From positions 540,557-604,556 of the forward strand of contig NZ_BMCF01000001.1 of NCBI RefSeq assembly GCF_014635045.1: DNA of 64,000 nt. The letters run 5' to 3'. Origin of the DNA: Staphylococcus nepalensis (GTDB taxonomy: Bacteria > Bacillota > Bacilli > Staphylococcales > Staphylococcaceae). Under the pieces are notes generated by a model, which worked only from the letters and a program-made list of their open reading frames with translations, was not told the DNA's origin and made no database searches. How positions within the stretch are numbered: the stretch's first letter is position 1; each line of letters starts with the position of its first letter. The position numbers and the translations under genes are program-made. Below, one piece after another: positions 26,720 to 36,100 of this stretch.

Positions 26720-27490
26720 ATGACAGATCATTATGATTCCATTGAATCATTACTGCAAGCTGTAAAGACAAATCAATTATCCGTTTCTGATGCTAAAGCT
26801 GAATTAAATCAATATGATGAATTAGGTTTTGCAAAGATTGATTTGCATCGAAGCAAACGGCAAGGTTTTCCCGAAGTCATATTTGGGGAAGGCAAAACTG
26901 AAAAACATTTGATTAAGATTAGTCACTCACTATTATTACACGAGGAAACGGTATTAATTACTAGAATAAATAGTGAAAAAGCGAATACTATTATTACAAA
27001 ATATCCTCAGTTAGAATACCATGCAACAGCAAATATTGTGTGTACACGCTTAAATTATATACACAAAACCGAACGGCAAACAGCCATTATTTGCGCTGGT
27101 ACTTCTGATCTCCCTGTTGCTGAAGAAGCCGCCGTGACAGCAGAAGTGATGGGGATATCAGTAAAACGATTTTACGATGTTGGCGTTTCAGGTATACATC
27201 GACTTTTCGCCCATATTGAGGATATACGCGCCTGCAATGTTTCTGTAGTAGTTGCCGGCATGGAGGGTGCGTTGTCGAGTGTCGTTGCTGGTTTAGTTGA
27301 TCATCCTGTGTACGCAGTACCAACCAGTATTGGATATGGTGCTAATTTAGACGGGGTCACGACGCTACTTTCTATGGTTAATTCTTGTGCGCCTGGTACA
27401 AGCGTCCTTAACATTGACAATGGCTTTGGTGGAGGGTATAACGCTGCCATGATTATCAATATGCTAGAACACCATTCAAAGATGGAGTGA
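26720..27490 (+). CDS. larB: LarB, nicotinate adenine dinucleotide carboxylase/hydrolase
   Basis: LarB carboxylates nicotinic acid adenine dinucleotide at C5 and hydrolyses the phosphoanhydride, the first step of nickel-pincer cofactor synthesis. The 256-residue protein has the AIR-carboxylase (PurE)-like C-terminal domain: AIICAGTSDLPVAEEAAVTA, YDVGVSGIHRL, VVVAGMEGALSSVVAGLVDH, PVYAVPTSIGYGANLDG. The catalytic cysteine is C223 in MVNSCAPGTSVLNIDNGFGG. AAGGTGG precedes the ATG. It follows larE by 26 bases and precedes larC by six. Confidence 0.93.
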   Translation: MTDHYDSIESLLQAVKTNQLSVSDAKAELNQYDELGFAKIDLHRSKRQGFPEVIFGEGKTEKHLIKISHSLLLHEETVLITRINSEKANTIITKYPQLEYHATANIVCTRLNYIHKTERQTAIICAGTSDLPVAEEAAVTAEVMGISVKRFYDVGVSGIHRLFAHIEDIRACNVSVVVAGMEGALSSVVAGLVDHPVYAVPTSIGYGANLDGVTTLLSMVNSCAPGTSVLNIDNGFGGGYNAAMIINMLEHHSKME

Positions 27491-27496
27491 TTTTAT

Positions 27497-28672
27497 ATGA
27501 CAAATGCAATTTATTTAGACTGCCACGCTGGTATTGCTGGTGATATGCTTTTATCTTCACTTGTAGATTTAGGCGCAGACGTCGCTTATATTGAAACTCA
27601 TTTACAACGTTTACCGTTAAATGAGTTTCAAATGCAATTTTCAAATCAGAATAAAAAAGGCATTCAAGCCAAATACTTAAATATAGAATTTAATGAAGCG
27701 CATCATCATAGAACTGCTTCTGATATTTTTAAAATAATACAAAATAGCCATTTACCAAATAGAGTCAAAATGCGTAGCCAAAAAATATTTAATACCATTG
27801 CTCAAGCAGAAGCTAAAATTCATGGCATGTCAGTAGAAGATGTCCATTTTCATGAAGTTGGCGCTATGGATTCTATTATTGATATTATTGGTGGATGTCT
27901 TGCTTTAGAAAATTTAAATATTGATGAAATATACGCTTCTCCTATACCAACGGGAGGCGGTAAAGTAAACATCGCTCATGGACTATATCCGGTTCCGGCG
28001 CCGGCGACTGCTGAAATTTTGAAAGGTATCCCACTTGCTTCGTTCGATATTGGTAGTGAATTAACCACACCAACAGGCGCAGCTTTTATTAAAGCATTAG
28101 CGTCTAAAATTGGCCCTTTACCTTCTATCACAATAGATCATATTGGTTATGGTTGTGGAACAAAAAATTTCGACTTTCCAAATATCTTAAGGGCAATTCA
28201 ATTTAAAACAAAAGATAACACACCAACACAAGTACAAGTCATTGAATGTCAAATAGACGATATGTCTGCAGAAATGTTAAGTTATTTTCTTGAACAAGTA
28301 TTTGAAGATGGCGCGTTAGATGCCTACTTTACTCCGATTACTATGAAAAAAAGTAGACCCGCAACAAAGCTTACTATCATTAGCAAAATTGAAAACGCGT
28401 CATTTTTTGAAGACTATGTCCTTAAAAACACAACTTCTCTAGGCGTCAGAAGTTATACAGTTAATCGTAAAGTGCTTCATAGACAATTCGAAACGGTTCA
28501 TACTAGCTATGGTGCTATTTTAGTAAAAACTGCTATGTTAAACGATAAAATCATTAAAGCAAAACCCGAATTTGAAGATGTACGAAACGCTGCTATTCAA
28601 TCAAACACACCTTTTGTACAAGTATATGACCATATCAACCAAGAAATTCAAAAACACATACAAATTGGTTGA
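27497..28672 (+). CDS. larC: LarC, nickel insertion protein (cyclometallase), single full-length ORF
   Basis: LarC inserts nickel into the dithio precursor in a CTP-dependent reaction, forming the mature pincer cofactor. The 391-residue protein starts IYLDCHAGIAGDMLLSSLVD and contains VHFHEVGAMDSIIDIIGG, a PTGGGKVNIAHGLYPVPAPA segment and IGYGCGTKNFDFPNILR, all typical of LarC. In L. plantarum larC is expressed through a programmed ribosomal frameshift (LarC1/LarC2); here the two parts form one uninterrupted frame. It is the last gene of the operon, followed by an unusual nested hairpin terminator. No nickel uptake genes are in the window. Confidence 0.93.
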   Translation: MTNAIYLDCHAGIAGDMLLSSLVDLGADVAYIETHLQRLPLNEFQMQFSNQNKKGIQAKYLNIEFNEAHHHRTASDIFKIIQNSHLPNRVKMRSQKIFNTIAQAEAKIHGMSVEDVHFHEVGAMDSIIDIIGGCLALENLNIDEIYASPIPTGGGKVNIAHGLYPVPAPATAEILKGIPLASFDIGSELTTPTGAAFIKALASKIGPLPSITIDHIGYGCGTKNFDFPNILRAIQFKTKDNTPTQVQVIECQIDDMSAEMLSYFLEQVFEDGALDAYFTPITMKKSRPATKLTIISKIENASFFEDYVLKNTTSLGVRSYTVNRKVLHRQFETVHTSYGAILVKTAMLNDKIIKAKPEFEDVRNAAIQSNTPFVQVYDHINQEIQKHIQIG

Positions 28673-28689
28673 AATTTCATTAGAAAAAG

Positions 28690-28777
28690 ACCCCACTGAA
28701 CCAATTACTATACTGAGACTCTAAAAGTTACATTTTCAGTTTAACTTTTAGAGCACAGATTATACATTGAGTGGGGT
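28690..28777. terminator. nested hairpin terminator after the lar operon
   Basis: An outer stem ACCCCACT (28690-28697) / AGTGGGGT (28770-28777), flanked by A5 on the left and T-rich sequence on the right, encloses an inner perfect 12-bp stem CTCTAAAAGTTA (28719-28730) / TAACTTTTAGAG (28742-28753). It serves the convergent lar operon and lipoprotein gene. Confidence 0.75.
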
Positions 28778-28788
28778 TTTTAATATCA

Positions 28789-30012
28789 TTATTTATCTTT
28801 TTTATGATCAGACTGTTTAGCATTTGGATTCGAATATTTTTCCGGGCTATAATCCGCACCTTTTGTATAATTACCTGATGTATCCCATAATAAAAATTCA
28901 TCAATACCATGATCTTTTAGCGCTTGGATTTGTGCTGTTACCTCATCTTTATCATACACTTTATAACGCCCCTCCCCTAAGTAAGAAGCTGTAAAATCTT
29001 GAAGCCATGGACGAGATTTAACTTTTTGGCTATCTATCCCTTTAAGTGCTTCTTTTTCTTTATCTAAATAGCGATCTATAGTTTTATATGGTTCTGTATC
29101 TGGATTTTCTAATCCAAAATCACCAGGGTTCCAATGTGATGGATAAATCATTGATGAAATAACATCGACGTTTTTAGCAATCTTGGGAAAGCTTTGTCCA
29201 ATACCTGGTGTTTCTTTAACTGTAGCTGCGTACCCAAATACATCTGCAGACGTTTGAACATCATATGATTTCAAATCTTTACGTGCTGATTTTAAAAATT
29301 CTGTAATCGTATCTACCCGTTGTTCAACCTTATTCAATCCACTCTCTTCGTATTTACCACTCGAATATTGTAATGATTGATCTTTATTTTCGAATCCTTC
29401 TGGAAAACGGACGTAATCAAATTGTATTTCTTTAAATCCTGCCTTGGCGGCTTCTTTTGCTACATTTAGATTATAGTCCCATACATTAACATTAAATGGA
29501 TTTGTGAAACTGTCTCCCCCTTCATTTTCCCATACGTTACCTTCAGATGTTTTAAATGACCAGTCAGGTCTTTGATTTGATAGTTTTGAATCTTTGAATG
29601 TAACAATACGCGCAATTGGATAGATATCATTTTTTTCCATTTCTTTGATGATTTTTTTGGCATCTATTCGGTCTAAGGTATTACTACGAATTAATTTATT
29701 ATCGCTTTTCAAATCCATCGTAATATTACCTTCGTCATCTTTGACATCGATAACCATCGCATTCAATTCCGTATCGTTTATGAATTTAACCAGTTCATCA
29801 AATTGTTCATTACTTGTTGCGCCTGGCGCAACATAAATGCCTTTTACACCATCTTTCGGATAATCGATTTTACTATATGTATCTTTGCTTGATTGGCTTG
29901 TTTTCTTATCTTTACTGCTATTTTTCTCATTGTTCGAATCATTATCATTGTTACAAGCAGACATTACTAGTGCCATTGCCAATATAATTGTTAGGAATTT
30001 CCATACGCGCAT
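28789..30012 (-). CDS. DUF4015 putative glycoside hydrolase-like lipoprotein
   Basis: The 407-residue protein has a lipoprotein signal: basic start, hydrophobic segment FLTIILAMALVMS and lipobox LVMSAC with the modified cysteine at C20, so it is anchored outside the membrane. A charged, Asn/Ser/Lys-rich linker (21-55) precedes a TIM-barrel domain starting GVKGIYVAPGATSNEQFDEL with VIDVKDDEGN, YPIARIVTFKDSKLS and FKEIQFDYVRFPEG, the conserved pattern of the DUF4015 family related to alpha-amylase-like glycoside hydrolases. The substrate is unknown; cell-envelope polysaccharide is a guess. Start ATG with GAGG upstream. Confidence 0.85.
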   Translation of the reverse strand: MRVWKFLTIILAMALVMSACNNDNDSNNEKNSSKDKKTSQSSKDTYSKIDYPKDGVKGIYVAPGATSNEQFDELVKFINDTELNAMVIDVKDDEGNITMDLKSDNKLIRSNTLDRIDAKKIIKEMEKNDIYPIARIVTFKDSKLSNQRPDWSFKTSEGNVWENEGGDSFTNPFNVNVWDYNLNVAKEAAKAGFKEIQFDYVRFPEGFENKDQSLQYSSGKYEESGLNKVEQRVDTITEFLKSARKDLKSYDVQTSADVFGYAATVKETPGIGQSFPKIAKNVDVISSMIYPSHWNPGDFGLENPDTEPYKTIDRYLDKEKEALKGIDSQKVKSRPWLQDFTASYLGEGRYKVYDKDEVTAQIQALKDHGIDEFLLWDTSGNYTKGADYSPEKYSNPNAKQSDHKKDK

Positions 30013-30155
30013 CGACTTACAACCTCATCCCCAAATATTTTACTAAAAAAAGATTTTTTAATATTATTATATTTCACACTACCTACGATATATTATTTTA
30101 ATATTTTAAGCAAGGCGAATTACTATTGTGTGTCACGAGGGGGAACCATAAAAAA

Positions 30156-30202
30156 GAGCAAGACAAAAATTCAATTTTTTAAAAGAATTCATTGCCTTGC
30201 TC
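30156..30202 (-). terminator. terminator of the oxidoreductase gene
   Basis: GAGCAAG (30156-30162) and CTTGCTC (30196-30202) close a hairpin whose interior also pairs (AATTC / GAATT). On the minus strand it is followed by TTTTTTATGG. The same GAGCAAG stem base recurs at 55030. Confidence 0.75.
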
Positions 30203-30230
30203 AGCTATTTATATACTGATTTTTTAAATT

Positions 30231-31220
30231 TCACTTAATAGATGGACCTATATTAATGTTAGCGCTTGATAACGCCTTCTCTAAAACATCTACCACGCAA
30301 ATACTATGTTCTAATTGTTTTAAAGCAAATTCAGTATTTTGATTACGGATAACTTGCTCAATTTTCACAAATTCCTCATACATCCGGTGGTTATGTAGAT
30401 TGACTTGATAATACTGTGTGCCGCCCGTATGGTATTTTAGCTCAAATGCCTTTAATTCATTCGTTGGTCCTTTAATATGGATAGTTGCTTGATCTCCTTG
30501 GATATAAGATTGATTATCTGAATTAGAATCTTTAGCTCCGATACAGACAACTTTCATGCCATCATAATCTAGTTGTAAAATTCCGGATGTATCAATATTA
30601 TTTTCTACATTTGCATAATATGCTACTTTACTGGGCTCACCAAATAAAGCCAATGCTAAGTGAATATTATAAACATTGATATCCATTAATGCGCCCCCAC
30701 CTTGTTTTGGGTCAAATGCAGGCTGAATCATACCTTTTTTAAAATCATCATATCTTGAAGAGTACTGTGAATAGTTAAATTGAGCAATCTTACAATTCCC
30801 AATTTCTGAGATAGATTGTTTTAACACGTCATAATTACTTAAATATAAATTCGTAATTGCCTCAATGATAATCACGCCACGCTCTGCCGCTAAATCTTTT
30901 AAAGCGATTAACTCTGATTTAGTTAATGTAAATGGTTTTTCACAAATTACATGTTTACCTTCTACTATCGCTTTACGCGCATAATCAAAATGAAGGTGAT
31001 TCGGTACAGCTAAATAAATCGTATCTATACTTTCATCTTTTAAAAATGCTTGATAGTCTTCAAAAACAGACTTTATTTCAAATCGTTTTTTTAATTGAGC
31101 GACATTACCCGGGTTACGACCAGTTGTAACTATACTTTTTATTTTTATTTCGGGTATTTCTGACATAACTGGCAGTGCTTCTTTGACAATTTTACCTGCT
31201 CCAACTATACCAATGTTCAT
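30231..31220 (-). CDS. Gfo/Idh/MocA family NAD(P)-dependent oxidoreductase
   Basis: The 329-residue protein has the N-terminal Rossmann fold (MNIGIVGAGKIVKEALPVMS), the conserved EKP motif in GKHVICEKPFTLTKSEL with the catalytic lysine, and the C-terminal alpha/beta domain (QGGGALMDINVYNIHLALAL). Members oxidise sugars, inositols or related polyols. Nothing nearby indicates the substrate. I set the start at ATG 31220; the ATG at 31226 abuts AAGAGG. It appears monocistronic. Confidence 0.85.
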   Translation of the reverse strand: MNIGIVGAGKIVKEALPVMSEIPEIKIKSIVTTGRNPGNVAQLKKRFEIKSVFEDYQAFLKDESIDTIYLAVPNHLHFDYARKAIVEGKHVICEKPFTLTKSELIALKDLAAERGVIIIEAITNLYLSNYDVLKQSISEIGNCKIAQFNYSQYSSRYDDFKKGMIQPAFDPKQGGGALMDINVYNIHLALALFGEPSKVAYYANVENNIDTSGILQLDYDGMKVVCIGAKDSNSDNQSYIQGDQATIHIKGPTNELKAFELKYHTGGTQYYQVNLHNHRMYEEFVKIEQVIRNQNTEFALKQLEHSICVVDVLEKALSSANINIGPSIK

Positions 31221-31365
31221 AACCATCCTCTTTTCATTGTCATTTTAATTGTTATATCATATGTGTCTAAATAATGACTGATATTTCTCTATTTTATATT
31301 AATAGTTTATATAATTAAAGTTCGTGCATCACTTATAACATTTCTCAATTTTTTATAAAAATTAA

Positions 31366-31393
31366 ATAAAAAAGCATCCCATTCTAGGGACAC
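31366..31393 (-). terminator. terminator of the small protein gene at 31419
   Basis: On the minus strand GTGTCCC and GGGATGC pair (with two G-U pairs) and are followed by TTTTTTATTT, ending just after the 66-residue gene. Confidence 0.65.
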
Positions 31394-31418
31394 TTCTTAA
31401 TCTCTCTGCTCAGAAGAT

Positions 31419-31619
31419 TTATAACTGGTTAAAATTATTTTCTTGAACGTCAGTTATTTTAGCAACCTCTATAGTTTGTTCTTTAGGCTCTAATACGTGT
31501 ATATATTGTTTATCGTCGTTATCTTCAACCTTGCTCACCTTTATACGGTCATGCTCTATTGTTTCAATAATAATTCGACCATGTTTATTTAAAGCCTCTA
31601 TAACTTGTTGTTTATCCAA
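31419..31619 (-). CDS. small uncharacterised protein, 66 residues
   Basis: I do not recognise the family. The protein is soluble and highly charged (MDKQQVIEALNKHGRIIIET, then EHDRIKVSKVEDNDDKQYIH). The TTG start follows an excellent AAGGAGG site, and a terminator follows the stop, so it is very likely a real, separately expressed gene. The pattern of alternating charged and hydrophobic residues suggests a small beta-rich fold. Confidence 0.75.
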   Translation of the reverse strand: MDKQQVIEALNKHGRIIIETIEHDRIKVSKVEDNDDKQYIHVLEPKEQTIEVAKITDVQENNFNQL

Positions 31620-31778
31620 TATTAAACCTCCTTAAGCAATAAATAATAGCTTAATATTTGTTTACCCATAAAACAATTTCTAAATCAGTCACTGCTCAAA
31701 TTTTTAGTTTAATAAAAAGCAGGATGTAATCTATTTATTCAAAAAAATGTCATGCCCACTTCAACATCGCTTAATATT

Positions 31779-32801
31779 TTAACTTAATATCAAATCTACA
31801 AGTTCTTCAGCAGAAGTTTTACCAAAATAGTAAGCAACATCGATTGCACTTAAAGCCTCGAGTAAATCTGCTTTAATGACTCGTACACCAATGAGTTGTT
31901 GCTCTACTTCTTTAATATTACCTTGACCAAAGAAATCACCATAAATACGGCATGCAGCAATGCGGCCTTTTTCAACTGAAAGTGTAATATCAACTGTGCC
32001 GGCTGCTAATTTTGCATCTCTATTATATTCATAACGTGGGGAACGCCCGTAATTCCATTCCCAGTTTTTATATTTTGAAGCGACCATTTCATCAATAGCT
32101 TGCCAATCTTTTTCTGTTAATTCATAACGTTTAGCATTATTGATATCGTCTAATTCTAATAATTGTTCAACCATCAAATCTTTAAATTCGTGTATGGTAA
32201 CATCTTGATATGCTGCCGCCAAGTAATCTCGTATATTTCCAACTCTTGATCTTACGGATTTAATACCTTTTGATTCAATTTTTTTACGGTTGGGCTTTAA
32301 TACTTTGACCATAGGTTCATAATCGACATCTAATAAGAGAGAATAGCCTCCATAGATACGGCCTTGTATTAAGGTCATCGCAGCTCCCGAAACTTTCTTG
32401 CCATTAATTTCTAAATCATTACGCCCACTTTGGACGACTTCAGTAGCTCCAAGATGATGTAGTGCATTAATTGCTGGCTCATAGAATTTTTGGAAATCGC
32501 CGTAAATCGAATTATCATTTTGTAATAGACAACACATATTTACCGCACCGCGATCTACATAAACCGCACCGCCACCTGTCTCTCGACGCATAACTTGTAT
32601 GTCATGCGCATCTACATAATCTTGATTAATTTCTACTGCTGTATTCTGAAAACGACCTATCTCTACTTTGGGGTCGCAGTAATAAGGCAATAAAATATCA
32701 TCGTCTAAAAATATATTTTGACTAACATAGACCTGCATTGCTGTACTAACAGCGCCATCCGTAATATATTCGCCATTTCGAATTGGTTCAATTAAATACA
32801 T
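31779..32801 (-). CDS. lplA2: lipoate-protein ligase of the SirTM operon (LplA2 type)
   Basis: The enzyme attaches free lipoate to a lysine of its target protein. The 340-residue sequence has the biotin/lipoyl ligase pattern: RRETGGGAVYVDRGAVNMCC, GRNDLEINGKKVSGAAMTLI and an IYGGYSLLLDVDYEPM segment, plus the C-terminal accessory domain. It is the last gene of an operon with GcvH-L, a macrodomain protein and SirTM; in Staphylococcus aureus and Streptococcus pyogenes the corresponding ligase lipoylates GcvH-L, which is required before SirTM can ADP-ribosylate it. It starts nine bases after sirTM. Confidence 0.9.
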   Translation of the reverse strand: MYLIEPIRNGEYITDGAVSTAMQVYVSQNIFLDDDILLPYYCDPKVEIGRFQNTAVEINQDYVDAHDIQVMRRETGGGAVYVDRGAVNMCCLLQNDNSIYGDFQKFYEPAINALHHLGATEVVQSGRNDLEINGKKVSGAAMTLIQGRIYGGYSLLLDVDYEPMVKVLKPNRKKIESKGIKSVRSRVGNIRDYLAAAYQDVTIHEFKDLMVEQLLELDDINNAKRYELTEKDWQAIDEMVASKYKNWEWNYGRSPRYEYNRDAKLAAGTVDITLSVEKGRIAACRIYGDFFGQGNIKEVEQQLIGVRVIKADLLEALSAIDVAYYFGKTSAEELVDLILS

Positions 32802-32810
32802 AACTTTCTC

Positions 32811-33695
32811 CTACTTAGTTAATTTATTATTTGCTTCTGTAATTAATGTCGAAATATCATCAGTTAAATGTACTGTTCTTTCACGTATGTTTTGCGGTAT
32901 ACGATACGCTTTTTTATTCAACGTCATAAATAGCGCATCGGGATTATGGCGTGTCATTCGCTGAAATGGATGTTTCACAAATTGCGGTGTTGTGTACCCA
33001 ATACCGATTTCTAAATATAACACTTTGCCTTCTTTATGGTTTTCGAGGAATTGATTATAACGCTTGAGTTGTGCTTCAAAATCTGCATCTTCAACCATCC
33101 CTACTTGTGCTTTTCGCTTATTTATTTCCATTGGTGCATCACACTTTGGACAATGCGGCATAAGTTCGCGTGGTACTTCCATATTAGATTGTGCTTTAAC
33201 CATTTGACGGATAGCTGCATCATCTCTATACGTTTCTGCGTGACAATGTTGGCTACATTGCCAAAGAATATATTCTCCTTGAATATGAAACACCTTATTT
33301 AAATCATAATTAGCTACTGCAAATGCATTATCTGCATTTGTTGTAATAATATGATGTGCTTTGTCTTTTAGTATTTCTTTTAATGCGATATACGAAGCAC
33401 CTACTGGTTGGTCTAAGTAATTCAATGCAACGAACCGACTTTGAAAGGCCCAATATTCTTGCCAACTTTCAAATGTATGGAGGCTTGCTTGTAACATATC
33501 AAAAAAACCGTACTTTTCTATAAAGTCTGGAAAATTTTGAGTAAATCTTTTGCCAATATAAGTAAAACCATCTGATGCCGACATACCTGCGCCGATACCA
33601 ACAACCACTGCATCTGCTTCATTGATAGCTTCTGCTAAAACATCAGATTGACTATTATGATTGGTTGATATGGCACGCCATGTTGATTCAGTCAT
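32811..33695 (-). CDS. sirTM: class M sirtuin (SirTM), protein mono-ADP-ribosyltransferase
   Basis: The 294-residue protein has a divergent Sir2 fold. [20 protein letters not shown] (residues 31-50) is the NAD loop, and TTNADNAF is the TN.D motif. The zinc site is formed by WQCSQHCH and [10 protein letters not shown]. Class M sirtuins transfer ADP-ribose from NAD+ to lipoylated GcvH-L rather than deacetylate, and are linked to oxidative stress. It overlaps the macrodomain gene by eight bases (ATGACTGA), so the modifying and the removing enzyme are translationally coupled. Confidence 0.92.
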   Translation of the reverse strand: MTESTWRAISTNHNSQSDVLAEAINEADAVVVGIGAGMSASDGFTYIGKRFTQNFPDFIEKYGFFDMLQASLHTFESWQEYWAFQSRFVALNYLDQPVGASYIALKEILKDKAHHIITTNADNAFAVANYDLNKVFHIQGEYILWQCSQHCHAETYRDDAAIRQMVKAQSNMEVPRELMPHCPKCDAPMEINKRKAQVGMVEDADFEAQLKRYNQFLENHKEGKVLYLEIGIGYTTPQFVKHPFQRMTRHNPDALFMTLNKKAYRIPQNIRERTVHLTDDISTLITEANNKLTK

Positions 33696-34473
33696 AACGT
33701 TTTAGTTCCTCCTTGTATAATTGAGCATCTGTATCAGTATACACATTAAAAATAATATTCATATCGATGTTATGCTCTTTTTTATATGCCAATACAGTAT
33801 CAATAGCAATCTTTGCCGCTTCTACTTGCGGAAAGCCAAACACCCCTGTAGAGATGCAACAAAACGCAATACTATCTAAATGATGTTGTTCTGCAATTTC
33901 TAAACAACTACGGTAAGAACGTGCCAACAAATCCTTATTCATGTTTGAGACTGGTAATTTATGGATTTGTGGCCCTACTGTATGAATAACATGTTGAGCA
34001 GGGAGATTATATCCTGAAGTTATTTTAGCTTTGCCTATACCTTCTTTTTTACCTTGTTGTTCCATAAGTTCATGACACGCTAAACGTAACTGTACACCTG
34101 CTTTTGTATGGATAATGTTATCAATACAATTGTGATTAGGCTCAAAACAGCCTAATAACCGACTATTAGCTGCATTCACGATAGCATCTACTTTTAATTG
34201 GGTAATATCACCTTGCCATAAAAACACATCATCGCCTATAGATGGCGATAATGTGTCCATAGTAGTCATAAAATGATTATTATACGTTTGTAAAAACGCA
34301 TCTTGAACATTTAAATACATCTCAGAGATAGGTTGAGGCGGTCTTATATTTGCAAGTCCCCTATACATTTCCCATTGGGCTGTGTCACTCTCTGGCAGGT
34401 CTAATGTAGCTTCACCATAAGCTTCACGCCATAAGTATTCAATTAAATACGATAAACGTTCTTGTTGTTGCAT
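33688..34473 (-). CDS. macrodomain protein-ADP-ribose hydrolase of the SirTM operon
   Basis: This 261-residue protein has an N-terminal helical extension (1-75) and a macrodomain with [20 protein letters not shown], the extended zinc-containing loop [18 protein letters not shown], and [16 protein letters not shown]; later [18 protein letters not shown] binds ADP-ribose. In this operon type the macrodomain removes the ADP-ribose that SirTM adds to GcvH-L, making the modification reversible. It starts three bases after the gcvH-L stop, with GAGG inside the preceding gene. Confidence 0.92.
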   Translation of the reverse strand: MQQQERLSYLIEYLWREAYGEATLDLPESDTAQWEMYRGLANIRPPQPISEMYLNVQDAFLQTYNNHFMTTMDTLSPSIGDDVFLWQGDITQLKVDAIVNAANSRLLGCFEPNHNCIDNIIHTKAGVQLRLACHELMEQQGKKEGIGKAKITSGYNLPAQHVIHTVGPQIHKLPVSNMNKDLLARSYRSCLEIAEQHHLDSIAFCCISTGVFGFPQVEAAKIAIDTVLAYKKEHNIDMNIIFNVYTDTDAQLYKEELKRYD

Positions 34474-34476
34474 ATA

Positions 34477-34809
34477 TTATGCCTCTGGAAGTGCATTAAA
34501 TGCTGCTTCGTCAACATTTTCTAATTTAATTAACCAATTTTCTTCTGGCTTTTCTGAATTTAAAATTGTCGGTTCGTCTTCAGCTTTGGTGTTACGTTCT
34601 ACAATTTTGCCTGCTAAAGGAGATTGAACGTCTAGCACTGTTTTAGAAGCCTCGATACTAACAATTTCATCGTCTACTTCAATATCATCATTACCCATAA
34701 ATTCAACATAACCAACTGTACCAATGTCATCTTGTAATTCTGGTGTCATACTATAAACATATTGCTCTCCTACTTTTTCTACCCATAAATAATTCGCTAA
34801 TTTTTTCAT
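34477..34809 (-). CDS. gcvH-L: GcvH-L, lipoyl carrier of the SirTM operon
   Basis: This 110-residue protein resembles the glycine-cleavage H protein. The lipoylation lysine lies in [18 protein letters not shown], preceded by [20 protein letters not shown]. Unlike the housekeeping GcvH it sits with a sirtuin, a macrodomain and a lipoate ligase and is their substrate. I prefer ATG 34809, eight bases after AAAGGAAG, to the ATG at 34815, which is only two bases away. C-terminal [20 protein letters not shown] is typical of the group. Confidence 0.9.
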   Translation of the reverse strand: MKKLANYLWVEKVGEQYVYSMTPELQDDIGTVGYVEFMGNDDIEVDDEIVSIEASKTVLDVQSPLAGKIVERNTKAEDEPTILNSEKPEENWLIKLENVDEAAFNALPEA

Positions 34810-34834
34810 AATCATAACTTCCTTTCATAAATTA

Positions 34835-35839
34835 TTATAAATATATTTCTGCAAGTAATTCAATTGCTCGACAACGCGCTTCGATACCTGGTATTAAAGG
34901 CACCACCATCACTTCATCAGCGTCAAATTTTTGTATCATACTATCTAATCGTAGTTTTACAGTATCTTTGGTACCAACAATCATACGCGCACGGCCTTGA
35001 GTTATTTGGCGCTTATCCCGCTCTGTTAGGTGATACGCGTTTGCTGTATCAATTGTAGGCATGTGTTCAAACTCAGCAAATTGTTGTTTACCTAATAGCC
35101 AAATGTCTAGGCTTTTACCTAAAGCTTTAGCTTCTTCTTCTGTATCAGCTAAAGCAATAAAAACAGTGACCATCACAGTTGCATCCATATTCAATGAAGA
35201 GGGTTGAAATGCATCACGATAGATATCGACGCTATCTTTCGCTCTATCTATAGCGTTAGCGCTAGGTAGCAAAAATGTACCTAACGTGTACCCCATGCCT
35301 TGTGCACCTGCTTTTTTAGCAGATGCCACACTCGTGCTTAGTAACCACATCTGAGGAATGGTACTTGTGCTTGGTTGCGCTACAACATGGTCATGTCGTT
35401 GTTTAGTTTGCTGTTCTGTTAAATACTGACGGACGTCTTCAATAGACTGCCCGTAGTCTAAAAAGCGTGCTTTGGTTTCGTTCATAGCTTCTTTCACATA
35501 TGATGTACCTGCATTATTGCCTATCCCTAAATCAACTCGGCCGGGATGTAATGCTTCTAACATACGAAAATTCTCAGCTACTTTATATGGACTATAATGA
35601 GGTAACATGACCCCACCAGAACCCAAACGAATTTTTTGTGTTTTATTCAATATTTGCATCATTAACAATTCTGGACTACTACATGCAAATGCTGGAACGT
35701 TATGATGTTCTGTCATCCAAAAACGCTTATAACCGAGTTTGTCAGCTAACTGTGCTAAGCGAATAGTATCTTGTAAGGCATCTTCAGCAGTTTTGCCTTC
35801 ATCAATGATAGCGTAATCTAACACATTAAATTGGACCAC
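34835..35839 (-). CDS. LLM-class flavin-dependent oxidoreductase
   Basis: The roughly 334-residue protein belongs to the bacterial luciferase-like family: QFNVLDYAIIDEGKTAEDAL at the N-terminus, GYKRFWMTEHHNVPAFACSS, LGSGGVMLPHYSPYKVAENF, and RMIVGTKDTVKLRLDSMIQK. It is the promoter-proximal gene of the SirTM operon; homologues accompany this operon in other Firmicutes, but the substrate is unknown. I chose GTG 35839 since it leaves a typical family N-terminus and lies about ten bases after GGAGGT; a GTG at 35857 overlaps the ribosome site region. Divergent from the OYE-type gene. Confidence 0.85.
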   Translation of the reverse strand: MVQFNVLDYAIIDEGKTAEDALQDTIRLAQLADKLGYKRFWMTEHHNVPAFACSSPELLMMQILNKTQKIRLGSGGVMLPHYSPYKVAENFRMLEALHPGRVDLGIGNNAGTSYVKEAMNETKARFLDYGQSIEDVRQYLTEQQTKQRHDHVVAQPSTSTIPQMWLLSTSVASAKKAGAQGMGYTLGTFLLPSANAIDRAKDSVDIYRDAFQPSSLNMDATVMVTVFIALADTEEEAKALGKSLDIWLLGKQQFAEFEHMPTIDTANAYHLTERDKRQITQGRARMIVGTKDTVKLRLDSMIQKFDADEVMVVPLIPGIEARCRAIELLAEIYL

Positions 35840-36100
35840 TTGAAATACCACCTCCACTAATCATACATCATACGATACGCTTTGTTAACGTTCATTCTTT
35901 AAGTAAGTATATTTGAGTATCTAACCACTTTCAGTTAAGATAAATCCAATACATTATCCTCATCTAATAGGATAACCCATATAGAGAATTTTTGTTAGAT
36001 TTTGCTTGAAAAATTCTCTACTTTTTTAATTATTTTGACCCTAATCTCATTAAGTGTTACTTTAAAATTAATTATTACAACGAAGATAGAGGTTTTAGTT

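Noticed and set aside
36002..36100. 33-codon N-terminal extension of the OYE-type protein
   Set aside because: The true family N-terminus starts at the ATG at 36101 after AGAGG; the extension is hydrophobic leader-like but has no ribosome site.
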